DNA from: Balanoglossus misakiensis
Lineage: Eukaryota; Hemichordata
DNA length: 64,000 bases
Reading direction: 5' to 3'
Assembly (NCBI GenBank): GCA_040954595.2
Contig: CM082581.2
Span: forward strand, 6,448,001-6,512,000
Positions 51,501 to 63,500 of the stretch are shown here, piece by piece. The notes beneath the pieces were generated by a model. It was not told the DNA's origin and made no database searches. It saw nothing but the letters and a program-made list of their open reading frames with translations. Every line of letters begins with the position of its first letter. Position 1 is the stretch's first letter. The translations under genes and the position numbers were made by a program.

Positions 51501-54500
51501 TGACTGAACCTGAGGTACATGGTCGCTCAAATGCACTGCTAGTATCATAACAAGTCATGCACCCCGACATAGACAACCTTGACCAGCCCTTAAAAATCAA
51601 TTTTCACATTGATATCCAAGTCCGACAGAAGACATTGCCTTTTCCATCATTCATTCTTACCTAAATACCACCTGTTGAATGACTCTTTGGAGCAATGAAC
51701 GATAGACCACCACGGTTTTCAACCACTTCACATTCCAGCTAACCAACAGCTTGATTTCTACCCTCAATTAAGTCCAGTGATCGACCCAGTATCATTAACC
51801 TGGCTTACGACTAAAGCCAGTATCAGATCTGTCAACACCCTGCGTACCAATTATGCTGTCAATAACCGATGGCTTCAAGTGGCTCTCAAAGAATGCTAGG
51901 GTACTTATAGTCTTTGTAGCCTAAGTCCTATTCAATGCATGACTTGGTTGCAATTACAAACTCTGTGATTATAGAGAAGAAGCAATGTTACAAAGGTATT
52001 GGTCAATTTGAAATTTTTTGTGCAGTGAAATATAAAGAAGAAAACGTTTACTCTGTATATAGTTGTAAATTGTAGTCAATTTTGATTAATTAATCTTTAA
52101 CAGTAAGAGCAATCATAGTGTTTCAACTTTATTTTGGGGCACATTGATATCAGTTTCCAGCCACATATTAAATTTTTTTTTTTCAGTGACAGAATACTGG
52201 GATAATCGCCATGTGAACTCAAACACAGCAGCTGTGACACCGCATTTGTAACCACTCAGAATAATAAAAAATCTGCTTTTAATCATTTGCAAAACCATGT
52301 ATGATGATTCATGTTAGCTGAATCAGGAGCAAATATTCCACTATCAGTCACAAATATTCAAAATTCGATATAATTTTGGGGGCTTTTCTATTTAAAGTGA
52401 ATACTGGCACGATATGGCATTCAGTGGAATACAGTGGGTGAAATTATGACCATATACCGGTATTCAATGTGATGGAATCACCTCTCACCAAGCTCTACAA
52501 CCTAGCTACTCTACTACAATTGACCGAGTCAATGAATCGCAGATACAAAACAGAGGGTGGGGCACAGACAACATCCCTAATATGTAAAGCACTGATGTCT
52601 GACTCACACCACAATAACAATATATTCTCTATGACATTTTTCCCCCAATACATGAGCAAAAAAATCTACCCTCTATGGATGAAGTCAACCACTTAAACTC
52701 AATCATCTCTCATCTGATCTTAGAATTTCCTGTTCAACTTAAAAATCATCCATTCAATGTTCAAACATTCATCACCTTCCTGCTCAAGTACACCTCTTGA
52801 AATATGCATCAATACTCAGAAAACGTGTCAGCCGGTCTCTTAAACTGATACGCTGTACACACATCTCCTGAATTGTATCTTATGTAAATATTCAATGACA
52901 TGTCCTTTGTATTTGTGGTTATTTCCAATAAAGCTGTATGGCTTCCTGACCTCTTATAATAATAATCCACATGGACAGAAAGCAATTATTGAACAACTTA
53001 CGTTGACAGTCTGTTGCCATGGTTACACATGGTTTCAAGTAATTAACCTAAATTTCTATCATAATTTGCGTAAGATTTCACGTTTAACATCAAAAGGGTT
53101 TGCAACCTTACATTCCATATTTGTGACTATCCAGATTGTCTCAAAAATAATGGTGCTTCTACGATACACAAATTACTGTGTCGCTGGGATCACAATAATT
53201 ATACTGTACCGTATGATACAGGACAATTTCGTCTTTTATAAATATTTTTACCTATGACCTTTAAAATTACTACTGATACAATAAAAGACAAATGTACTCT
53301 ATTGAGAAAAATATTAAAAGAGAAAACTATTAAATATAATATTCTGTGAGCTTCTTAGGAAATAAAATAAAAATAAAAATTCAGAGTATAATGTTATTAT
53401 ATTGGTCATGTAATTTTACGGGATCACGTACTTACCAGTTGATTTCAAGCTATGCAGAGAAAAACATTACCTTCGAAACAAGTCACACATCTATCAGTAT
53501 CACATCATTCCCCAAAATGAGGCTACATCACATAATACAAGATGATCTCTTTGCTCCCAAACCTCAGATGCACAAGACCCATCAGCGATCCAAAACAAGA
53601 AAAATCCCAGAAAGCGGTATTTTCTCCGAGAGTGAACGAAACGCAGGATAAATCCCCTGGAATGGTATGATTCCTAGTGTAATACAGCGGCAATGCACAT
53701 CAGCTGCTACGTTTACAATTCATCAGAGTTAACAATGGCTACCGGGCTTACGCGACCTGTGCTCACAGTGACACAGCCGCAGCAGAGACACAATAGGCCG
53801 CGGCGTTCATTTGAATGACAATATATTCATTTTAATAACAAATGAGTTTTACAAACACGACACTCCTTTCATTTTCCAGGGTCTGGCAAACGCACACATA
53901 TGGTTGAACTCTGCTGGTAGAGGATGCTACTGGATGTTTCAATATTCATTAACATGCTACTGTACATGGATAATTTGCAGACTATGTGTGCTGTGACTAT
54001 AAAATATTGTAGGCAGTCAAAAGAATTTCATATATATTTGAAATCACAAGTTGGGTTATTCCACAGGAATAGGAACTTTTTATACTGAAGAATTTTCGAA
54101 TGCTGTATCATAATAAACCCTTTATTATGGGAGGATGATATTCATACAAAAGAATATGGCATTCATTCATTTGTTTATCCATTCATATTTGAGGACCACT
54201 GCTACACATTTAGTCATACAGATACCATCGGGCTAGTGTTTATTGAAATGCTAATTTTTACATCTGGTAAATATATACAGTGAAAATCTAAAAATACATA
54301 CTTAGTCACCACAACACCAATATGAATGCAGGGTATACCATTACTAACTGAGCTGGGTCAGTTTAGAGTCAAAGTTCATTGAAATACTCCATTTATATTC
54401 ACAAAATTTTAAATTTTATAATAGCACCATTTGCCTGCTTGAAAAATTGATGTAGTTCTCTTGAAATTATTTGTTTTGATGTGTGTAGGGGTGTGTTTGT

Positions 54501-57500
54501 GTGTGTCTCATAGTGTCTGCGAGACAGAGTGAATTCAAGTTTCTGTGGGAATGAGTGAATAAGAATCACTCAACACAGCCTTACCTGTCCGTATGCAATT
54601 TTCCCACCCATTACAGAAATTTCTTCTGTTATTGATTCAGGTACATGTTCAGCCACTTACCTCAATGGAGTCTTGCAAGTCTTTCAATTCCTTCTTCACG
54701 TCGGTGTGGTTTGACCTGAGATCACTGACTTGTCGCTGAGCTGTCTTCAGATGCATCTGAGCACTGTCATGAGTCGTTTTTAGTTTCTCAATCTCCTGAG
54801 AAAAGAAAGAATTTTTTTTATTTCTATTTCCTTCACTGTTGTCACTTTTAGTTTTTACTTTATTGTAAAAGCACATTGAGATATAATTTATTATGTAAAG
54901 CGCTATATAAGAAATAAAAATTACGATTATGATGAAGTATCCTGAGGATAAACTGTTCAGGTGTAACTGTTCAAAAACCGTTCCACACACCTCATCTTTC
55001 TCTCTCAGTTGGAGTCTGAGCTCCAGGATCTCCTTATCAGCGTCCGTATAGTCCTTCTCGCCCTCCACCAGCTTCAGTTTATCCTTCAACATGGCTTCCT
55101 CCTTCTGCAGATCTTCCACGTTCTGCTCCGTCATCTCCAGCAGAGTCGTCTGCGCCTTCATCTGCTTGAACTCCTCCAGGGGCATGCGGATCATCTGTCC
55201 CGTGGCCAGGTCGTCTTCCAGGTTCTCCAGCTGTCTCTTCAGTGACGCCTTGGCGCGTTCCAGATGTTCGATCTTCGTGTTGGCCTCCTGGAGTTCCTCT
55301 TGGGTGACGGTCAATTCCTGTTCCAGTTCAGCAGATTGGGCACTCTGGAATAAGTTCACATGATGCATTGAGTATTTCATATTGTAAATTAAATATCTCT
55401 GCTGATATTAAAAGTCAGGAAAATCAAAATGAAACTTTGTCAGATTTCTTATCCTACAGGTGAACAAACAAAAATACAACTATAAGCACCACGGAATACA
55501 CCACAATTACCAAATTTAGTCATATGCCGGTAATATGCAATGACATCATAGACAGCTGTTAGTTTAGGGCACAGCTCAAATTTGAAAATCAAGTTCTTTT
55601 TCTGCAAAGATCACTCACCTTGTTCTCTAACAAAGCAATGCTGGATTCCATTTCTCGGATCTTATCCTTGTACGTGGTCTCCTTTTTCTCAAGTTGACGG
55701 ATATCGTCCTTCAAATGGCCCTCCTTCTTTTGCATCTCGTCCATCTTCTTCAGCGCCGATTCCTGCGACTCCTTCAGCTCGGCCACCTTCTCATCCAAGA
55801 GATCCTTCTCCAGTTTCAGCTGGTCGTTGTCCATCTTCAGCATCCTCTCTGCACTCTCCCGCTCTCTCACGCTGTGCCTGAGATCGATTTCGTTGTCCTC
55901 GAAGTCGGACACTTCCTTCTTGAGAGAACTCTCGGAGTTTTCGAGCTTCTTCAGTTTCTGTTTGAGGTTAGCGTCTTCTTTCTCTACCTCCTGCACTCGC
56001 TGCTTCAGCTTTTGCTCCGATTCCTCCAAGTCTTTGGTCTTCTTTTCTAGAGCTTTGTTGGTTTGCTTCAGCGTGGCTTCCATCTTGTCGAACGATTCCT
56101 CTGCCGTGCTCAGCTCATTCTGGACAGCTTCTTCAGATTTCTTGGCATCATATAATTTCTTCTGCAATGCCTTCTGTTCAATTTCCAATGAGCTTATTTT
56201 CTCTTCCAATTGTTCCTTTTCTGCGTATGCATTTTTCTTTAGTTCTTCCTGTTCGATCTTAAGATGCACCACTTTTTCTTTCAACTTAGTTTCTTGATCT
56301 TGTATGTACGCAAAATCTTCTTCCAAAGTCTTGTGCAGCTTCTGTAGATTTTTCTCCCTCTTTTCATTCCTGGCACAATCTGTCCTCATCTCCTCTTTCT
56401 CATTTTCCAGTACCCGGACTTTCTCCTGAAGGGTTTCAATTTCTCTCTTTGCGTCTTTTTCTTCTTGCCTTTTAAGAACCACAATGTCGTTTCTCAAACC
56501 TTCTTCTGACTTCTGTGTTTTTTCCACTTTAGCCTTGAGCTCTTTTTCTCTCTTCTCAGCCTTTGCGACTTTTTCCTTCAGCACGGCATGATTGTCTTCC
56601 TGCAGAGTCAGCTGCGTCTTCAGGTCCTTCTCTCGGTTCTCCAACTGTTCAATCCTCTTCTTCAGAGTGTTGGTCAGTTCCTTGTTCCGAAGATCCTGTC
56701 TGCTGGCATCCTGGATCTGATCAGTTTGGAACTTGATGTGTGGTTCCAACCTCTCCATGTCCCATTCCTTCTTCTTAATATCCAAACCCAAGACGTACAA
56801 TTGCTCTTTAAGTTGCATTTCAACCTCCTCGTGGTCCTGGATCTTCTTCCGAAGCTCGTCTTTCTCCTTCTTCCTCTGCAGTAAGATTCTCTCAATGTCT
56901 TCATTCTTTTCTGAGATCTTCAGTTTCAATTTCTGTCCAGTCTTCTCCATGTGTTCCACCTCCTCTTTAAGCATCTCTTCAGACATTTCCAGTTCACTGA
57001 TTCGCTTCTTCATCTGCTCCAGAGCCTCCTCATCTTCGATCTTCCGCTCTTCTTCCAGACTGTCTCTTTCTCGGATCCTCTCCTTCAGCTCACACTCGCT
57101 TCTTTCCAGTTCTTCCACCCTCTCTTCCGCATCTTTGACCTTCCGTCTCAGTCCACGAGCTTCATCTTCAACGTCGTCGATCTTCTCGTTCAGTTCTCCG
57201 TTCGCTTCTTTGACTCTCTTGTTCTCAATCTCCAAACTCTGAACTTGGTCTTCAAGAAGAGACTTTGCGGCCTCAAGATCGTACACCTTGTTCTCGTTTT
57301 TGTTTTCAATTTCTTCGAGCTCCCTTATCCTGTCGTTCAGGTTTTTCTCGTTGGCTCTTCTCTCAAACTGCATCGTCTCCAACTGCTCCATCAGATGGGT
57401 CTGAGATTCCTTGTCTACTCTTCCGGCTTCTTCAAGGAGTCTCTGAGACTTGCTTAAATTTTCTTTGAGGCAGAACACTTCGTCCTCCAGTTCATCAATC

Positions 57501-60500
57501 CTTTCCTCGAGCACCCTTTTCTCCCTCTTCAGGTCTTTAACTCTTCTCTCCCAGTCTTCAACTTGTCCGTCCAGCAGGTTTTTGTGACTCTCCAGTTCGT
57601 GAAGCCTCCCTTGCATCTCACCTTGCTCTTCTTCCAGATTCTCGATCTTTTCCTTGAAGGACTCTTCGTTCTGGTGGTAAACCACAGTGGCTTCCTGCAG
57701 CATATCTCTTGCGTTCTTCTCAGCTTCCACAACCTGAGACATTTTCTCTTTGAGGATGTTCTCCGACTCTTCAAGCTCTTGAAGTCTCGCCTTGTAAACC
57801 AAGGTCGATGTTTCCGCGGAACTGTCCACTTCCACGGACGCCTTGTCCAACTCTTGTTTCAGCTCCATCTCCCTGGCTTCGAGCTCCTCCACTTCAGCTT
57901 TCAACTTTCCTTCGGACTCCTCCAGTTCCGCGACTTTCTCGCTCAGGGCACTTTCGCTCTGTTGCCACATTTCCGCAGACACTTCACTTTCCCGAACTTT
58001 AGCGTCGAGCTGTTCCTGTACTTCAAGTTGCTTCTGTTCTGCGTCGGACAACTTGCTTCTCAAATCAGCCTCAATGTCTTCGTAGGCAATGACCCTCTCC
58101 CTCAAGATGTCTTCATTCTGGCTCCACACGTTCAAAGCTTCTGCATATTCCAATTTAAGCTTGGACACTTCCTCCTGCAGCTGAAGTTCGGACTCTTCAA
58201 GTTCACATATCCTATCCTGCGAGCTTCTGTCCAAGTCTGCACTCTCCCTGCGGACTCTCAATCCAAACTCCTCCTTCTTTTTCACTTCCTTCTTCAGGGC
58301 GGATTCAGTCTGCTGCTGCTTGCTCAGTTTTGTTTCAAGTTCATCGATCCTCTCTTTCAGACCCCTTTCTTGTTCGTTCCATGTTCTCTGCGCTTCTTCG
58401 TAACTTTCCTGCGCGTTCAGCTCAGATTCGGTGAGTTCGGCGATTTTGTTTCTGAGTTTCCGTTCGTGCAGCCCAAACTGCTCGATCTGATCTTGCAGGT
58501 CATTGACTTCTTTGAGGTGTTCTTCGTTGAGGTCTGTTTCCAAGGCTTTCCTCTCTTGCAGCTCGCACTCCAGCTCTTCAGCTCTCTGTCGCAGAGTCTC
58601 CTCGCTGCCCTCCAGCACCACAAAGCGGTCGTCAAACTCGCTCATCTTACACTTCAAGATCTGTTCCTGAGCAGCGAGCTCCTCCGCCCTGTGTTCGCTC
58701 TCGTTCAGCTTGTTCTTGTACTCTTCCAGCTCGGCTTCGTTGGACATCAGCTCTTCATCCAGACTCTCCAATTCGTCTATTCTCTCCCGGAGACTCGTTT
58801 CAGAAGTTTCCAACTCGGCAATCTTGTCCTTGGACTCCTTGTCAGATTTCTCAAGCTCTGTCACCCTTGCTTTTGATTTTTCATAGGCTTCTTCAACCTC
58901 AGCTGCCTTTTCCCTCAGAGAAACTTCACGATCTTGCAGCTCACTGATAATTTTCTTCAGCTCGAGTTCTTTTGCATTCTGTTCTTCGATGGACCTGTTA
59001 GATTCCTTCAACTGCTGCAATACCTCGTCTCTTTCTGTTGATAATTTTTCAATTTTCCCTGAATTTTCAGCCAATTCAGACTTCACAGACTCTAAAGCCA
59101 AATCACGTTCCTGAAGTGTTTCATTACTATCTTTAAGATCCTCGGCCAACCTATCTTTTTCTACCACCATCTCTTCAAGTCGTTCTGTCAAATTCGCTTC
59201 AGAATCTCTCAAATCTTCAAATGTCTTCTCACGTTGTTCTAGTTCCTGCCTGGACTCGAGCAACTTCTGTTCAATCTCCTCCTTCTCAGCAACAACCTCT
59301 GTTATTTCCTCTTTCAGCTGAGATTCAGATGTTTGGATAGTTTTTATTGTTTCATCTTTCTCAATGCACTGTTCTTCAGCCATCTTAAGTCTCTCAGAAA
59401 TTTCTTGCAGTTCAATAATTTTTTCCTTCTCTCTCTCACTCTTCCTTTTTTCATTCTCTTCTATTTCCCCTTTCAGCTCCTGTAGGGCGTCCTCTTTATC
59501 TTTCAACTCTACCTCCACTGCACTGCTCTTCTCTTCCATAGCCTTGATCGTGTTGTTGAGTTCATTTATCTCAGATGTCAAAGTTTCGTTTTCCTTCCTC
59601 AGTACACCTTCAGACGATTGCAAATTACTCAGTGCTTCTCTTAGTTCATCTTCTCTAGCTTGTAGTTCTGAAATCTTGTTTTCAAGCAATTCTTCTTCGT
59701 TACCTTCTGGGAACTGAGTTCCTGTTGTTTTCATGGCTATTTTCCCATCCACTGTTGTGTCAGATGATGACTCGGATGCACTAAACGTACCACGATGGAT
59801 TGGCTCCTCTACTACAAAAGTTCCACCTAAAGATGCCTTGCTTTCATCTGTGATAGTATCTCGTCTGATCGGTTCTTCTCTGACATCCGATATTTCTTTG
59901 TCGGCTTCCTCGTCAGTTGCAGGGACAACTTCTTCATCGCTTTCTATTTCCTGGAGCATTTTCAGAGCTTCTCGGAAATCGGCATTCTCAATAAAAGATG
60001 GCCTGCTCTCGGTGGTATCAATACTCTCCATGAAAATAGGCGTTTCTTCGACAGATGAGTTTACGGACATCTTTACCAGGGGTTCTTCGTTGCTGACATC
60101 TGCTACCGAATCCCTTCCTCCACTTTCATACTCCTGGATCTTCTCAAGTGCCTCTTTATACATGGTGAGCAGATCTTCCTTTTCGCAGGTCGTTTTCTTA
60201 AGTTCGTCCTTCAAAGTGTCCTGAGATGCCCTGAGCTCTTCCACTGCATTGTTAAGAGATTCACCATCGTTGTTCAATCTATCCTGCATCGGTTCTAACA
60301 ATTCCTCCTTATCCGCATCTGTCAGCGACAAATAGTTCACCTGTTGTTTGATCACTTTATCGGGAGACTGCAATTCTTTAACCTGTGCCAACAGTTTTGC
60401 ATTCTCTTCACTTAGTTCTTGTAAATTTGGCTTTTCAGCATTTTCAAGCTCCCACACCCTGTCTCTGAGTTTCAGAATCTCATTCTTGGCATCCTCCTTG

Positions 60501-63500
60501 TCCATATCAGTGCCATCCGCAGCACTTTCAATTGGCAGTGAATTTTTCAATTTCTCATTCTCACTTTCTAAGGCACTCCTCTCGTCCTTCAGGAGTTCGT
60601 TCTCTGACCTCAGCTGATTGATCATCTCCTTCAGGGCTTTTTCAGAAAACTCAAAAACGGTCAGTTTGTCTTTCAAGTCCTCGTTCTCTTCTTTCACCTT
60701 GCTGAGCTCCACTTCCAAGTCGCCAAGCGACATCTCTAACGCAGCGGACTTAATTCTAATAATTTCTTCATCTTTCTTGACCGCCTCTGCTTCCCGGGTA
60801 TCCTTAAGACATGTTATCTCCTTCTCCAACTCGTCAAGTTTCTCCGTCAGGGACATTTCAGACTGTTCAAGTTCGGTAAGTTTTCTCTTCAGTTCTGTAT
60901 TTTCCATTTCTTTGGCAGATTCCCTGGCAATGCTTTCATCAAGTTTTTCTCTCAACTCCTCCTTTCCTTGCTTTGTCTTTTTCAACTTATCCTTGAGCAA
61001 ATTCTCCCTATCTTTGTAATCCTGAGCAATTTTATCCTGTTTTTCTTTGCGGTGGTGGATATGCTGTTGCAATTCTGCTACCTCTTGTTCAAGTTCATCA
61101 ATGTGTTCCTTGAGGACTAGTTCTGTTTGTTCCATCTTGGCAATTTTCTGAAATAAAAATGCAAGAATTAATTTTAAGCAGATATAAGTTGGTACACGTA
61201 AGCAAAATACAAGTAACTTTAAGTTGGATATTCCCCAAGCTATATTATTTTGATTTTTACTCCAAAATTTGGCAAGAGATCAGCATGTTTATTCCTCAAC
61301 CAATTACGTATTCATTTGAACACACAACACCAGATGGATGAAGGCATGAAACCAGGTTTCTACAAACAAGATTGGGAGACTCAATATGAGGCTAAAAGTG
61401 AACAAAGAATCATATGGCAAAAAGTGTGAATTCACAGTTTGAATTTACTACTAATTCTTATTCTTGTTTAATTATGGTAAAATAACATGACACATGCGAG
61501 TCAAACCAAGAAAACCAATGTCTTGCCAGCAAAACATTATTCGAGAAATTTATGATAAACAACTTTGACAAAGTGTAGGGTGGCAACACCTGAACTCAAG
61601 GACTATATGTGTTCCACTGGAACGCAACCATTTAGCGTGTGAACTGAACCGAAGCACCCATCAAGGACGTGATAAGAAGTACGAGAAGTCGATCTCCTCA
61701 AGCACACAACTATGCTGGTTTTAGAATCATGTCATCCAGTCTCAGAAAACCAATACTTCAACATCTACATCCCCTGAGTCTCAACTACAGTTGAATCACT
61801 GTAGTCCCCAGTGAGATGAAGAAAAAATAAAGAATTTAAATTCCAACCTGCCGTAGACCGGGGCCGAAAACCCGGCCCATAGTTACTCTCACTCATGGTG
61901 CCTGCCTGTTCTTCCTCACCCAACCACCCACATTAAATGAAGACACCAAATTAAGACGCACCAACTTAAATTCAAAGTAATTATTATGTATACCTTAAGG
62001 GCTTTTTGGCTGTTCAGTCAGTGGCTACAAAGACCCTTGGCTTATTCTGTGGCTTGGAAGCGTTCCGTGAGGTAACGTAATAAGGCAGGATAACAATAGC
62101 TTTGTGCTTGAGCCTAATGTTTTGGTATAGGCAAACCTGCAGTAAGGAGGTTATGTAGCCTAAGGTGGATTCCGGAGGGAAATAAAGGCGTACAGGTAAA
62201 CCTGGCTCCATTCCAAACGATGTCCGCTCTTATTCACTAACGGACGAGCCACTGTTATCTTTTGTTCCGTTCACTTTGAATGAGCTGTATTTGTTGTGAC
62301 TGTTCATCTGTATAGATGTCACCTTGGCCTAGCATTTTCGACGTGCCGAAAGAAGTCATAAAAATATCGAAATCTGAATGAAATTTTTTTTCTGATTCCA
62401 GATGACAATGGAGACAGGTAAGGAATTTTTCACCCCATTGTTACACAAATTCACCCACAACAAATGTTGGGTAATACCTAAACAAACAATGTGCTCTGAA
62501 CTGCTACAGTTGACTTGTCCAGAAAAACAGTAGCCATTGTCTTCCATATCCTTGAGAGGAGATTTTCACAGGTGCAGACTACGATTTGAAAAACATGTGA
62601 AAGAGAGTTTCTGTCTGAAGTGGGATTTTTGTGTGTGGTACTTTTATTCACAGGCAAAGAAGTTGCCAGTAGCATCTCATCAAGTTTCTGAACATCTTTG
62701 GACAAAAAATCTGCCCGTCCGTAAAGTTTTCCAGCAGTTGGTGACAGGAAAGAGGTGAAGCTATTGGATGTGGTACCAATGAAAGGATTAACCTTCAACC
62801 AGGCAAATTATAGACATGCTCAATGGTAAACAATCATGTTTCATGAGCCATACTTGCAGTTCCTATTCCAACTGAATCATGTTAAAAGTTCTTTTGAAGT
62901 CATGGGGATGCATGAAGATCGACAGTCCAATACTACAGTAAGGGTCGCCACTAACCAAAAATGAGGCCATGGTTATTTATCACCTGGACAACCATTTCAA
63001 TACATATAGTCATGCCTGCTATCTGTCGCTTGTCTTTATGGTAGACCATGTTTCCAAATTGTTTCTATTGTTGTTCAACTGCCAGTGTGTTCCTATATGG
63101 GTCATCTTCTAACAGAGCTGTACCATTTATGGTACAGTTCAAGCTGCCCAATTTCACAGGTCCAACCATTGCATTACCCCTTTCACCACCATGGTTTACT
63201 ACAACCCCATCGTTTAGGATACACCACAGAATTAAGAACAATGATGGTGAAACTAGAAATTGAAAACTCACCAACTCAGCTGCTTTGATCTGTTCCACTT
63301 TAGATTTCAGATATTCAAGTTCCTCCAGCGTCATCACATTTTTCAACTGCGCAAAAAAATAAAATCAAACAGCTTTTAAGACAAGAGTTCACGTGGATAA
63401 AATCTACTGGTAGCTGAAATATTCTCAAAGTATTACTGCACATTGTATAGCGCATATCAGACACACCCCCATATGGGGTAAAATATGAGTACCATCAAAT

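Noticed and set aside
57563-58876. 437-codon plus-strand open frame
   Set aside because: It is antisense to the Glu/Lys/Leu-rich coiled-coil exon; the Phe/Leu/Gln-rich translation is the expected shadow of GAG/AAG/CTG codons.
62478-62798. 106-codon minus-strand open frame inside an intron of the giant gene
   Set aside because: No heptad pattern or recognisable domain, no suitable splice sites, and including it would interrupt a good coiled-coil join.
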